Shown: positions 26,429 to 35,524, numbered from the stretch's first letter. The stretch is 39,553 bases of DNA from Chloroflexota bacterium (GCA_028287745.1 JAQBPB010000051.1:1-39553); one strand, 5' to 3'. Notes: a model not told the origin generated them from the letters alone. A program made the numbers and translations.

Positions 26429-27859
26429 CTACTCCGCTTCGTTAATAGTTGGTTCCGCGGGCTTCAGTGCCTTGCGTTTAATTGGCCGGGCGGGTAGTCC
26501 GACAACGGTTACACCCGGTTCTACATTTTTTGTTACGACTGAGCCGGCCCCGGTCCGGGCCTCGTCACCAATTGTTACCGGTGCGCGCAGAATAGTGTCG
26601 CAACCGAGGAAAACATTTGCGCCGATAACGGTTTTATTTTTATTTACACCATCGTAATTGGCGGTAATTACACCCGCCGCCACGTTAACATTCGGGCCGG
26701 TGGTTGTATCACCCAGGAAACTGAAATGTGATTGTTTGGTGCCTGTCCCCACCCGGGTACGGCTTACCTCGGCAAAGTTGCCCATGTAAACCTTAGTTTC
26801 CAGGTAGCTGCCCGGCCGTACCCGGCTAAAAGGTCCGATACTGACCTCGTCTTCCAGCGTAGAATTTTGAACCACCGAAGCCATTACCTGGCAATTATCG
26901 CCGACCTGGGCATTTTCCAGGATTGAGTTTGGTCCTATCTGGCAATCCCGGCCAATCCGGCATTGCCCGCGCAGGTGGGTATTCGGTTCAATTACAGTAT
27001 CCTGGCCTATTTCCGTTTCGGCACTGATATAGGTCGAGGCCGGGTCAACAATGGTTACGCCTTGCAGCATTAATTCGCGCAGCACCCGGTTTCTAAAGAT
27101 ATCGCTCACCTGGGCCAGTTGCACCCGGTCGTTGATGCCCAGGATGTCTTCCGGCTCGACCGGCGTCATTTCTACCGGGTTACCGTTTTCCTGAGCGGCA
27201 AAACCGAGCAAATCGGTCAGGTAGTATTCGCCTTTAGGACTCTTTTTGAGCCGGGTAAGCGCATCCCAGGTCCAATTTGTGTTAAAGACATACACGCCGG
27301 GATTAAATTCTTTGATCTGTTTTTGCTCAGGCGTTAAGTCGGCTTCTTCAACAATGGCCTGGAAGCGGCCGGTAGCGGGATGCCGGATAATCCGGCCGTA
27401 ACCGGTCGGGTCTTCAATTTCGGAAGTCGCCAGGGTAACCAGGGGTTGAGTTTCGAAATGGGCGTTAATAAGTTTATTGAGGGTCTGTGAAGAGAGGAGG
27501 GGATTATCACCATAGGCGACCAGGAGGTTTTCGGCGGCCCCTAAAGGAGTCTGAGCCAGGGCTTGTATGCCCGATTGAGCGGTTAAGAGTGCGTGACCGG
27601 TGCCTAGTTGCTCGGTTTGTTCGGCAAAAAGGTACGGGCCGGTTGTAGCTACGGCTTGCCGAACCTTTTCTCCGGCGTAACCTACTACTATCAAAGTCCG
27701 TTCAGGCGGGATCCCGGAGCGGGCAACCGCCCGCAGTATGTGAAAAATCATCGGCTCGCCCAGCACTGGATGTAGCGCTTTGGGCAACTTCGACCTCATT
27801 CGAGTACCGTTACCTCCGGCCAGGATGACCGCAGCGAGCCTATTAGTATCGTGACCCAA
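26429..27859 (-). CDS. glmU: Bifunctional GlmU (uridylyltransferase/acetyltransferase)
   Basis: 476 residues, slightly longer than typical. It catalyses the last two steps to UDP-GlcNAc, the precursor of peptidoglycan. The N-terminal uridylyltransferase has LAGGNGTRMRSKLPKAL (13-29) and VAYGDNPLL. The C-terminal left-handed beta-helix shows hexapeptide repeats from about residue 265 (AETEIGQDTVIEPNTHLRG and on), with RVRPGSYL, GNFAEVSRTRVG and the DGVNKNKT acetyl-CoA segment. The start is TTG at 27859, with AGAGG 5 nt upstream. A promoter overlaps the end of the upstream methyltransferase gene. It heads glmU-prs-corC-pfpI. Confidence 0.96.
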   Translation of the reverse strand: MGHDTNRLAAVILAGGNGTRMRSKLPKALHPVLGEPMIFHILRAVARSGIPPERTLIVVGYAGEKVRQAVATTGPYLFAEQTEQLGTGHALLTAQSGIQALAQTPLGAAENLLVAYGDNPLLSSQTLNKLINAHFETQPLVTLATSEIEDPTGYGRIIRHPATGRFQAIVEEADLTPEQKQIKEFNPGVYVFNTNWTWDALTRLKKSPKGEYYLTDLLGFAAQENGNPVEMTPVEPEDILGINDRVQLAQVSDIFRNRVLRELMLQGVTIVDPASTYISAETEIGQDTVIEPNTHLRGQCRIGRDCQIGPNSILENAQVGDNCQVMASVVQNSTLEDEVSIGPFSRVRPGSYLETKVYMGNFAEVSRTRVGTGTKQSHFSFLGDTTTGPNVNVAAGVITANYDGVNKNKTVIGANVFLGCDTILRAPVTIGDEARTGAGSVVTKNVEPGVTVVGLPARPIKRKALKPAEPTINEAE

Positions 27860-27896
27860 CTATTCCTCTCCTTAATAGATTTAGAATAATGCTCTA

Positions 27897-27925
27897 ATGT
27901 TACTTGACCCTAAAAAAGCTGTCAA
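27897..27925 (-). promoter_or_regulatory. Promoter of the glmU operon
   Basis: On the minus strand TTGACA (27920-27925), 17-bp spacer, TAACAT (27897-27902). The -35 box contains the TGA stop codon of the methyltransferase gene. A leader of about 30 nt would result. Confidence 0.65.
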
Positions 27926-28617
27926 GCGCGGCGGGCGACTACCGTATGTAAGGGAGCGCCCTGGCTTTGTAAAATTTCAAATTGGTGCCTGGTCAGCAAT
28001 TGTTGTATTTCAGCCGGAGTCCAGTAATGGGCCCGGCGCTTGCCTTCACTCAAGCTTTTAGCGGCCTGTCTGGCCCGCGCGATCAGCCCGCCCGGATTGT
28101 TACTGGAAGGGGCCGGTTCGGTAAATTCCTCCGGGAAGGCTTCCCGGTGTTTAACCGGGTCCAGCCACAGGGTAATAATCAACAGCCCGCCAGGCTTAAG
28201 GACGCGGTGTAATTCGTCCAGGACCCATTCCGGCCGCTTGACCGCATGCAAGACCGAGGTGCAAATGGCATGGTCGAAGTCATTGTCAGCGTACCAGAAG
28301 ACCTTATCAAGGTCCATCTTTTCAAAAGTGGCCGGGACTTTTAGTTCAGCCGCCCTCCGGCGCGCGCTACTGAGCAAGCCCGGCGCGAAATCCACCCCGG
28401 TTGCTTTAAAACCGGACATAGCCAGGGCCAGGGTATACGCGCCGCTGTTACAACCGGCATCCAGGACGCTTTGCGGCGCGCTTGCCCCAAATTCAAATAG
28501 GCGGCTGAGGACCTGTTCGACCCGCTGCTTTTCGGCCCCGGTCATATCCTGGGTTTCGGCATAACGGGTATAGGCACTCCAAAAGACTTTATCAATCACT
28601 TTAGGACTATGTTTCAT
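27922..28617 (-). CDS. SAM-dependent class I methyltransferase
   Basis: 231 residues. Motif I is VLDAGCNSGAY (51-61), then ATGVDFAPGLLSSARRRAAEL, then FDHAICTSVLHAV and the motif after it, LHRVLKPGGLLIITLW. This is the Methyltransf_11/25 type, which acts on small molecules or lipids; the substrate cannot be told. It follows the MA-type peptidase by 36 bp on the same strand, so both may be co-transcribed. Its stop codon is part of the glmU promoter. Confidence 0.85.
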   Translation of the reverse strand: MKHSPKVIDKVFWSAYTRYAETQDMTGAEKQRVEQVLSRLFEFGASAPQSVLDAGCNSGAYTLALAMSGFKATGVDFAPGLLSSARRRAAELKVPATFEKMDLDKVFWYADNDFDHAICTSVLHAVKRPEWVLDELHRVLKPGGLLIITLWLDPVKHREAFPEEFTEPAPSSNNPGGLIARARQAAKSLSEGKRRAHYWTPAEIQQLLTRHQFEILQSQGAPLHTVVARRA

Positions 28618-28653
28618 CTGCTTGTCTCCCGATGGTAATGACCAGCAAAAGGT

Positions 28654-30162
28654 TTAGGGACGCTTGCGGGCAACTATAACTGCCAGACCGGCTAACCCGG
28701 CCAGCAGGGCCAGCCCCACTCCGACCAGCGTCCCTATCAAAACACTATTATTTTCCGTGCCCGGCACCGGGTTGTTCCCGGCTGTACTGGCCGTATTTCC
28801 ACCCGCAGCCGGACCGGCGCTAACTGTCACAACCGGCACCAATGCTGCCTGGGCCGGGGCGGTGGTAACCACCGGCACCAGCGCCCCGGCCAGAGTTGTG
28901 GTCACGGTCGCGGTGGGCACGGTTTCCTGGGTCGGCGCAGGTGTAGGTTCCACGTAGAGCGTAGGTGAAGGAATCAGCCCTGGCGGAGTGGCCGGAATGG
29001 TGGGTGTAGGTGTAGCGGCCGGTACCTCCGCTACAGGGTAGCCGATGGATTGTTTCCATTCGCGGTCAAGCTGGTCCAACCCGATACCCAGGCCAATCTG
29101 GACTGCTTCATCATAGCTGACGCCCTGCTTGAACGAACCCAGGATTTTTTCTATCCCTTTATCGCCGTACTTCTTCAAAATATACTGGACTATCTGGACA
29201 CTCTGGCCGTAAGCTTCAAAAGAAAGCTGGCTGTCTGCCGGAAAGGAGCCGTTAAGGACGCGCAGCGGAAAGAGGGTGCGCTGGTCGCGGGCCCGTTCAA
29301 ACGCTTCCAGCAAGAAGCCGTCTATCCGGTCCTGGTTATTGACCGCCAGACCTTCATCCAGCCATTTGGGTGTGACATTATAAGGGTTGCGCGTAGCCTG
29401 ATAAATGACCTGGTGGCTGATTTCGTGCGGAATACTGCGGCCAAGTTCGGCCGTATCGCCCGGACTGATTGCCAGCACAATTGTACCCAGTTCCGGTATG
29501 GCCTGTCCACCGACCCATTCCTGAGTGTTGGGCGGCAGAGCGGTAAACATGGTCCGGCTGTCCGGATAAATTGTCAGGGTAATCTGGCGATCCGGCTTAA
29601 CTTTGTAAAGCTGGCTCAGGCGGTCTACCGTGGCGGTGACCCGGTTCATCGCAGCCTGTCCGAAATTGGCGTCACCCTGGAACCACCGGACGGTAAAAAA
29701 GCCTTTTTTTAATTCTCTAAATGGGTAGCGGGTATCCTGGTAGGTGAATTGTTGGGAGGTAGTTTCGTAAATATCGCCCTGGACGGTCCCTAAGAGCCAG
29801 TAATAGCTGATTTGCGTACCGGGCGGGATGTAATCTTTATGGGTATCTACCGAGAATTCGGCGGCCAGCGGGGCGGACGGTTCAAGATTCTGGTGCCGGA
29901 TAGTGGTTTCAACTTCACCTTCCAGCCGGAAGCCTAATTCAATCCACTTGATGGCCGGGGAACCGGCACCGGCTTGTCCTTTGAAGCTAAATTTAATGCC
30001 GTCCGGGAAATTCGGCAGGGCCTGATTGCTTTCCACCTTTATCGTATCCGGTAAAGGCAGTGAAATTTGGGCGTTCGCCGGATAAGCCACGTAAAGCAAC
30101 CCTATTAATAAAGTTACCCCCCAGGCTACGGTCCAGCGGTTTATCGCTTTAAAAAATCCCAC
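28654..30162 (-). CDS. Secreted Peptidase-MA-like metalloprotease, membrane anchored
   Basis: 502 residues from a GTG start. A signal peptide (WTVAWGVTLLIGLLYVAYPANA) leads into a beta-rich domain (~30-140), then a gluzincin domain. The zinc site is HEISH (His246, Glu247, His250) with Glu270 (WLDEGLAV) as third ligand, as in the Peptidase MA family. A Thr/Pro/Ala linker and a C-terminal membrane helix (about 474-498, basic end ARKRP) anchor it to the outer face. The catalytic residues are complete, so it is probably active. Substrate unknown. No ribosome binding site stronger than GAG was seen. Confidence 0.8.
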   Translation of the reverse strand: MGFFKAINRWTVAWGVTLLIGLLYVAYPANAQISLPLPDTIKVESNQALPNFPDGIKFSFKGQAGAGSPAIKWIELGFRLEGEVETTIRHQNLEPSAPLAAEFSVDTHKDYIPPGTQISYYWLLGTVQGDIYETTSQQFTYQDTRYPFRELKKGFFTVRWFQGDANFGQAAMNRVTATVDRLSQLYKVKPDRQITLTIYPDSRTMFTALPPNTQEWVGGQAIPELGTIVLAISPGDTAELGRSIPHEISHQVIYQATRNPYNVTPKWLDEGLAVNNQDRIDGFLLEAFERARDQRTLFPLRVLNGSFPADSQLSFEAYGQSVQIVQYILKKYGDKGIEKILGSFKQGVSYDEAVQIGLGIGLDQLDREWKQSIGYPVAEVPAATPTPTIPATPPGLIPSPTLYVEPTPAPTQETVPTATVTTTLAGALVPVVTTAPAQAALVPVVTVSAGPAAGGNTASTAGNNPVPGTENNSVLIGTLVGVGLALLAGLAGLAVIVARKRP

Positions 30163-30288
30163 TTAAAAACTCTATCAATCTGCCTCAAGCAATTTCCACG
30201 CCTCTTTTTAATCTTACCATTTTTAGCCGGTCTTTGCCACAAGTGTTTTTGTGCAGGGTTTTACACCTCCTTACGGCTTACTTTATCC

Positions 30289-30852
30289 CTACAATAGCCC
30301 CTTGTAAAATGCCATGAGCAGGGATGTCAGGGTCAGGCCGTCCGGGATACGGTTCTGGTCGATTAACTCGCGGATTTCCGCAATATCGAACCAGCGGGCC
30401 GCGATTATTTCGTTAGTGTCGTGAATTGGCGCGGTCTGGGCCACACCCCTGGCGAAATAAAGCGCGAAAAGCTGGTTGGAGCTGCCGTTACTCGGGTGAT
30501 ACTGGGACATAAAGGCCAGCTCGCCGCCGGTGCAGCCGCTTTCCTCCAGCATCTCGCGGCGGGCAGCCGCTTCCCAGGTTTCGCCTTTGTCCACGCCCCC
30601 GGCCGGAACTTCCCAGCCGCGCTTGCCCGTAATAAAGCGGTAGTGGTCCACCAGCATTACCTGGCCTGCCTCGTTGACCGGCACAACCGCTACCGCCTCT
30701 TTCACATACTCGATGACGTGATGGCCCGGAATAACGCTGCCATCCGGTAGCTGGACCCAGTCCTTGTAGAGGTTTATCCAGTCGCTGCTGTATACCGGTT
30801 CCCGGCGCAGTACTTTCCAGTGGGGATCTTTATCTTTCGGTTCTTGTGACAT
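30289..30852 (-). CDS. NUDIX hydrolase, ADP-ribose pyrophosphatase-like
   Basis: 187 residues from ATG 30852. An upstream ATG at 30921 would add 23 residues that do not resemble the family. The Nudix box is complete: GGVDKGE then REMLEESG (residues 85-106, with E91, R99, E100, E103, E104). The protein has the ADP-ribose pyrophosphatase pattern, with a beta-rich N-terminus (VYSSDWINLYKDWVQLPDG) and the box preceded by GWEVPAG. It hydrolyses nucleoside diphosphates linked to another moiety. It lies downstream of the LysM-M23 gene, whose terminator separates them. Confidence 0.9.
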   Translation of the reverse strand: MSQEPKDKDPHWKVLRREPVYSSDWINLYKDWVQLPDGSVIPGHHVIEYVKEAVAVVPVNEAGQVMLVDHYRFITGKRGWEVPAGGVDKGETWEAAARREMLEESGCTGGELAFMSQYHPSNGSSNQLFALYFARGVAQTAPIHDTNEIIAARWFDIAEIRELIDQNRIPDGLTLTSLLMAFYKGLL

Positions 30853-30930
30853 TTTGGCTCTTTTGTACTTTCTATTTGCTGTATTCCCAGCCCGCGACCG
30901 GCCGGGCCAGGCATTAACCATTAAAGTAAT

Positions 30931-30966
30931 AAAGGGATACCTGGCGCTGGGCCGTGGTATCCCTTT
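30931..30966 (-). terminator. Terminator of the first LysM-M23 gene
   Basis: An 11-bp stem AAAGGGATACC/GGTATCCCTTT with a 14-nt loop. On the minus strand it is followed by ATTACTTTAA, a weak T-tract, about 25 bp past the stop codon. Confidence 0.65.
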
Positions 30967-30989
30967 TAATTATTTACTTGCCCTGTGGC

Positions 30990-33077
30990 CTACTTTAGCC
31001 ACTTAAGCGGATCGGTATACGCGCCGTTCACCAGAATTTCAAAGTGAAGGTGACAGCCGGTAGAAGCGCCGGTAGTGCCCTCGTAACCGACTACCTGACC
31101 CTTGGCGACCTTCTGGCCGACACTGACCGGGGGCAGGCTGACGAAGTGACCATAGCGGGTTTTGAAGCCGCCGCCGTGATCAATTACCACGCTGTTGCCA
31201 TAACCGCCATCATACCGGGCGAGAATGACTGTCCCGCCATCGGAAGCGACGATAGGCGTGCCGCAACTGTTGGAAATATCCAGGCCCATGTGGATACCGT
31301 ACCAAATAGGTTCACCAAAGTAGGTTGTGATTACCCCGCGCATCGGCCAACTGAAGTTGCGGGTAGCTACCCCGGCATTAGGATTAGCAGCAGGGGCCGG
31401 TTTTTGGGCCACCGGTTTTTGCACTGCCTGGCCGGGCGCAGCCGGTTTAGGTGTTGCTGTTGGCGCGGCTTTCTGGGTCGGTGCCGCCGCTTTCTGGGTT
31501 GGAGCAGCCGGTTTTTGGGCCGCCGGGGCAGGCGCGGCCGCCGCCGGAGCGGGCGCCGGTGTTTTAGCCGCCGGGGCGGGCGCCGGTGTTTTGGTCGCCG
31601 GGGCGGCCTGTTTGGCCGGTGGCGCTACCGCCGGGGCGGCCGTCTTCTTCTGCGTATTGCTGGCCGGGGCCGCTATCGCAACGGTCGGTTTAGCCGTAGG
31701 CGGAACCGGGGTCGGGACTGCCGTAGCCCGCGGAGCCGCTGTAGGAGGCGGCGGAGGCGGTGGTGGAGGCGGCGGCGGGGGCCAGGTGCCATCCGGGACA
31801 ATCAGGCTGCTATTCTCTTGCAGCGGGACATTGGCCGCGACGTTATTGGGCTTGAAGTTGATTATATTCTGGGGATTAGCGCCCAGGTAATCGGCAATAG
31901 CCGCCAGAGTTTCGCCCTTATTTACCTTGTAGATTACGCCGTCTAACGGCAGAATGCGGATTTGCTGTCCGGCAATCAAGCCATCTTCCAGGTCGTTATT
32001 ATCCAGCAGGGTCGAGACTTTCAGGTCAAATTTTTCGGCAATGCCTTTTAGAGTATCGGCCGGTTGGACCGTGTACATATAAACATTTTCGCGTTGCGGC
32101 ATACTGCCGCCCGGCACCATTACCTCTTGTAAAGGTTTCAGGGTGGTGCTGGCGTCGAACCCTTCCAGGTTGTTGAACTTGTACGCAATAATGACTTTAG
32201 GGTCTACGCCGTACTTGTCGGCAATCTTGCCAATGGTATCGCCAGGGTTGGTGATGTGTAGCATACCGGTGGTCGGAGGTACGACCAGCTTCTTGCCGGG
32301 GACAATCACGCTATCCGGGTCCACCAGGTTATTGGCATACATCAAGGTTTCAAGGCTGACACTGCGGGCGGCGGCAATTTTGCCTAAAGTATCGCCCTCT
32401 TTTACTACAATAGTTTCAATCCGGCGCGGGAACTTTACATCGTTACCTGCCACGGCGCTGGCGTAAATTTCACGGCTGTCCGAGACGATAACCGAATTGG
32501 CCGTAGCCTGGAATTCCGGGGGAGTATCGGCATAAGCGCTTACAATCTTGGTCGCCAGGCCGCTAAAACCACCAAAAAAAACCACCACCAGGGCCAGGAG
32601 CAGCATGGCGACATGCGCGCCGTAGCGGCGGGCGTGGTGGGCCATAGCGTCGGTGGAACTGGTGCCAAAGTGCTGGGAGGCGGCTTCCGGGGCGACCCGG
32701 TTGAACCAGAAGAAGTGGCCCGGGTGTTTGAGGAATTTGCGCATTTCCCCGGCCAGCCGGAAATCGGCCCGGCGCAGGGGAGAGATAATTAATTTAATGA
32801 TTGCCCATAGTACCAGAAAGGGCCAGAGAAGAATCGTACGGACAGTTTTAGCCAGTTCCGGACGGGCGGGGCGGGGTGCGCGCTGGTCATTACCCAGACC
32901 GGCGATTTCGTCCAGCATTTGCCGGGCCTCGTCAGCAGCGTTCCGGGTGGTTGAGCTATTTACCTTATGAGGAGTAGAGGGGTTAGATTGATTAAGGTTT
33001 GGCTCATCCTGGTCCATTACCCCGGTTTTGCCGTAGGAATCCGGTGTATCATTATCCTTACTGTTATTTTGTTGCAC
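30990..33077 (-). CDS. LysM-M23 peptidoglycan hydrolase, paralogue 1
   Basis: 695 residues from a GTG start. A polar cytoplasmic N-terminus, a hydrophobic stretch (TILLWPFLVLWAIIKLII, ~84-101), a highly conserved cytoplasmic box (about 105-152: FRLAGEMRKFLK...QHFGTSSTDAMAHHARRYG), then a membrane helix. Four LysM modules follow (e.g. VVKEGDTLGKIAAARS), a Pro run and Pro/Ala linker, and a C-terminal M23 domain with His596, Asp600 and HLH 676-678. LysM binds peptidoglycan GlcNAc; M23 cleaves peptide crosslinks. All zinc ligands are present. The start has a ribosome binding site (AGGAAGG) about 14 nt away, unusually far; the paralogue has the same spacing. Confidence 0.92.
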   Translation of the reverse strand: MQQNNSKDNDTPDSYGKTGVMDQDEPNLNQSNPSTPHKVNSSTTRNAADEARQMLDEIAGLGNDQRAPRPARPELAKTVRTILLWPFLVLWAIIKLIISPLRRADFRLAGEMRKFLKHPGHFFWFNRVAPEAASQHFGTSSTDAMAHHARRYGAHVAMLLLALVVVFFGGFSGLATKIVSAYADTPPEFQATANSVIVSDSREIYASAVAGNDVKFPRRIETIVVKEGDTLGKIAAARSVSLETLMYANNLVDPDSVIVPGKKLVVPPTTGMLHITNPGDTIGKIADKYGVDPKVIIAYKFNNLEGFDASTTLKPLQEVMVPGGSMPQRENVYMYTVQPADTLKGIAEKFDLKVSTLLDNNDLEDGLIAGQQIRILPLDGVIYKVNKGETLAAIADYLGANPQNIINFKPNNVAANVPLQENSSLIVPDGTWPPPPPPPPPPPPPTAAPRATAVPTPVPPTAKPTVAIAAPASNTQKKTAAPAVAPPAKQAAPATKTPAPAPAAKTPAPAPAAAAPAPAAQKPAAPTQKAAAPTQKAAPTATPKPAAPGQAVQKPVAQKPAPAANPNAGVATRNFSWPMRGVITTYFGEPIWYGIHMGLDISNSCGTPIVASDGGTVILARYDGGYGNSVVIDHGGGFKTRYGHFVSLPPVSVGQKVAKGQVVGYEGTTGASTGCHLHFEILVNGAYTDPLKWLK
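31435..31790. repeat. Pro/Ala/Lys low-complexity linker
   Basis: Encodes PAPAAKTPAPAPA-type repeats and an uninterrupted Pro run in the linker of paralogue 1. An extended spacer between LysM and M23 domains. Confidence 0.7.
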
Positions 33078-33252
33078 TATTGAGATAGAACCTTCCTACT
33101 CAGAGCTGTCTTAAAATTGGCGGCGTGTAATAACTATAAGTGCCGCCGGTACAAGCCTGGTTAGCTGCTATACCTGTCGCTCTTACCTTCTCAGATTATT
33201 TCTGATGTAAAAGTAAATGTTCCGTAGGGAGCAGATGTCCTCGGATGGCGCC
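33078..33252 (-). promoter_or_regulatory. Structured 5' leader of LysM-M23 gene 1
   Basis: About 170 nt between the predicted start of transcription and the GTG. It contains a nested hairpin (inner TCAGA/TCTGA at 33191-33205, outer pairing 33180-33186 with 33207-33212) and a GGCGGC/GCCGCC stem at 33119-33147. No known riboswitch class was recognised; a segment CAGCTAACC is shared with c-di-AMP riboswitches but their GGGGGAACC core is missing. Confidence 0.45.
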
Positions 33253-33258
33253 AGTATA
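33253..33258 (-). promoter_or_regulatory. Extended -10 promoter of LysM-M23 gene 1
   Basis: Minus-strand TGC-TATACT, the same extended -10 as in front of the second paralogue; the -35 region is poor. Confidence 0.5.
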
Positions 33259-33336
33259 GCATAGATTTGTTACGAAAAGCATTACACAACTGTTAACTAT
33301 AAGCTAATTAACTACCCGGGAGATTAGCGAAATGCT

Positions 33337-35235
33337 TTAAGGTAACCACCGCAAAGGGTTGGTGACGTTTCCGTTTAAGATGGTCTCAAAATGAAGGTGG
33401 CAACCGGTTGAGTTGCCTGTGGTCCCCTCATAACCGATCAATTGCCCGCGCGAAACCCGCTGGCCTAGCTGTACCGTCAAACCTGAAAAATGACCGTACC
33501 GTGTCTTGAAGCCGTTACCGTGGTTAATCACGACGGTTATACCGTAGCCATAAGGAGACCAACCGGCCTCAACGACCGTACCGCCGTCCGCCGCGACTAC
33601 TCTAGCGCCACAGGGCTGCGAAATATCCAGACCGGCATGGGTACCGTACCAGATATACTGGCCGAAGTAAGTTGTAATCACACCGCGCATCGGCCAGACC
33701 ATTGAGCCGGTAGCTTTACCGGTAGAGGGTGCTACTTCCGCCGCCGGTTTTGGTTTCTGGACCGCCTGTCCCGGTTTTGCCGCCGGGGCCGGGGCCGGTT
33801 TTGCCGCCGGGGCGGGTGCCGCCACCGGTTTAGGAGTTGGCTTGGGCAAAGGCGCGACGACCGGGGCCGAACCTCTATTCTGCGCCGGGGCAGTCTGAGC
33901 CGGTTTAGGGGTCGGAGTAGGGTCGGCCGGTTTTGGTGGAGGCGGTGGCGGCCAATCGCCACCCGGCACGATTAAACTGCTGCCTGCAACCAGTTTGACA
34001 CCACGCGACACATTATTAGATTTGAAATTAATAATATTCTCAGGGCTGGTTCCCAGGTAACTGGCAATTCCGTCCAGCGTATCGCCCGCCTGCACTTTAT
34101 AAATGACACCGTCTACCGGCATTATCCGGATTTGCTGTCCAATCCGCAAGCCGTTATCAAGCTCGTTATTTTTCAAAAGGGTGTCCGACTGTATCCCGAA
34201 CTTGTCGGCTACCTTCTTTAGAGTATCCCCGGACCGTACAGTGTACAGGTAAAGTTTGTCACGCGGTGGCATACTGCCGCCCGGCACCATTACCTCCTGT
34301 AAAGATTTCAGGGAAGTAGTGGGATCGGTCCCATCCAGGTTATTGAATTTGTAATCAATGATAATTTTAGGATCAACACCGTACTTGTTGGCAACCGAGC
34401 CAATCGTTTCATCCGCATTGGCAATATGCAGCATACCCGTAACCGGCGGCACGACCAGTTTCTGGCCGGGGGTCAAAATACTGTCCGGTTCTATCAGGCC
34501 ATTGGCATAAAGTAAGGTTTCTACGCTGATGTTGCGGTTCGCCGCGATACTTGCTAGCGTGTCGCCCTCTTTAATAACTATGGCTTCGACCCGGCGGGTA
34601 AAAGCGGTATTGTTGGCTGCCACGGCATTGGCGTAAATTTCGCGGGTATCGCCGGTAACAATCAGGCTGCCGTTTACCGACTGCGGTTCGGCATGGTGTT
34701 CATCGTGATTGGCTATCTTGGTCACCATGCCGCTAAAACCGCCAAAGATAACCACCACTACGGCCAGGGCTAGCATGGCGGTATGGCCGCCGTAGCGGCG
34801 GGCATGGTGGGCCATGGCGTCGGTGGAACTGGTGCCAAAGTGTTGCGCGGCGGCTTCCGGGGCGACCCGGTTGAACCAGAAGAAGTGGCCCGGGTTTTTA
34901 AGGAATTTGCGCATTTCCCCGGCCAGCCGGAAATCGGCCTGGCGCAACGGGGTAATAATAAATTTGATTACATTCCATACCAGGAGAAAAGGCCAGAGGA
35001 TTACTGCGCGGATAGTTGTGGCAACGTCCCGGCGTGAACGCTGGTAAGCACGGTGTTCATAGTCTAAACCGGCAATTTCGTCCAGCATCTGACGCGCTTC
35101 ATCGGCGGCCTGACTGGAGCGTTTAGGGCGGGCGTCAGGTACCAGGCTGGTAGATTTTTCGGTCTGATCTAAGATTCCGGCATTACTTTTCGAGTCGGAT
35201 GAAAGATCCCGGTCGTTGTTATCAGTTTGCCGCAC
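33337..35235 (-). CDS. LysM-M23 peptidoglycan hydrolase, paralogue 2
   Basis: 632 residues from a GTG start with the same layout as paralogue 1: polar N-terminus, hydrophobic segments, the conserved cytoplasmic box, membrane helix, four LysM modules (e.g. VIKEGDTLASIAANRN), a shorter Pro/Ala linker, and an M23 domain with His533, Asp537 and HLH 613-615. All zinc ligands are present. The DNA of the cytoplasmic box is about 94% identical to paralogue 1 by eye, well above the LysM part. It lies 260 bp upstream of paralogue 1 on the same strand, a tandem duplication. The ribosome binding site AGGAGG is 14 nt from the GTG. Confidence 0.92.
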   Translation of the reverse strand: MRQTDNNDRDLSSDSKSNAGILDQTEKSTSLVPDARPKRSSQAADEARQMLDEIAGLDYEHRAYQRSRRDVATTIRAVILWPFLLVWNVIKFIITPLRQADFRLAGEMRKFLKNPGHFFWFNRVAPEAAAQHFGTSSTDAMAHHARRYGGHTAMLALAVVVVIFGGFSGMVTKIANHDEHHAEPQSVNGSLIVTGDTREIYANAVAANNTAFTRRVEAIVIKEGDTLASIAANRNISVETLLYANGLIEPDSILTPGQKLVVPPVTGMLHIANADETIGSVANKYGVDPKIIIDYKFNNLDGTDPTTSLKSLQEVMVPGGSMPPRDKLYLYTVRSGDTLKKVADKFGIQSDTLLKNNELDNGLRIGQQIRIMPVDGVIYKVQAGDTLDGIASYLGTSPENIINFKSNNVSRGVKLVAGSSLIVPGGDWPPPPPPKPADPTPTPKPAQTAPAQNRGSAPVVAPLPKPTPKPVAAPAPAAKPAPAPAAKPGQAVQKPKPAAEVAPSTGKATGSMVWPMRGVITTYFGQYIWYGTHAGLDISQPCGARVVAADGGTVVEAGWSPYGYGITVVINHGNGFKTRYGHFSGLTVQLGQRVSRGQLIGYEGTTGNSTGCHLHFETILNGNVTNPLRWLP

Positions 35236-35518
35236 TATTAAATATCTAACCTCCTGCTGTCGCCTGCTTTAACCCGGTTTCATCCGAAATATCCTGCGAA
35301 TAGCAGTACTAAAGAGGGCTTAAGCAAGTTCTTAAGTGTTCCGCGCAAATAATAGCGTAGGTTTAGACCTACTCACCGCCCGGTAAAACATTACCGGCAG
35401 GGAAAATATCGGAGAATGGCCGCCCCAAAGAATAAGCATTAGCGGGCATTTATATAATTTAAAGCAGGTAATTATTACCCAGCCAAAACAAATTACGGCC
35501 TAAAGGTATATTAGGATA
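35236..35518 (-). promoter_or_regulatory. Long structured 5' leader of LysM-M23 gene 2
   Basis: About 280 nt of leader. Three perfect hairpins are seen: CCGGTAA/TTACCGG (35380-35397), GTAGGT/ACCTAC (35357-35372) and CTTAAG/CTTAAG (35319-35336). A 6-1-6 palindrome GGTAATTATTACC (35467-35479) lies near its 5' end. No known RNA class was recognised. Confidence 0.5.
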
Positions 35519-35524
35519 AAATTC

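Noticed and set aside
31044..31946. Long plus-strand frame rich in Arg and Gly
   Set aside because: It is the antisense shadow of the Pro/Ala linker and M23 domain of LysM-M23 gene 1.
33078..33252. c-di-AMP (ydaO-yuaA) riboswitch before LysM-M23 gene 1
   Set aside because: Only a CAGCTAACC segment matches; the GGGGGAACC and GGGGTGAATC cores were not found.
33275..33337. Terminator of LysM-M23 gene 2
   Set aside because: An AAAGCATT/AATGCTTT pair exists but with a loop of about 45 nt and no clear T-run; too weak to call.
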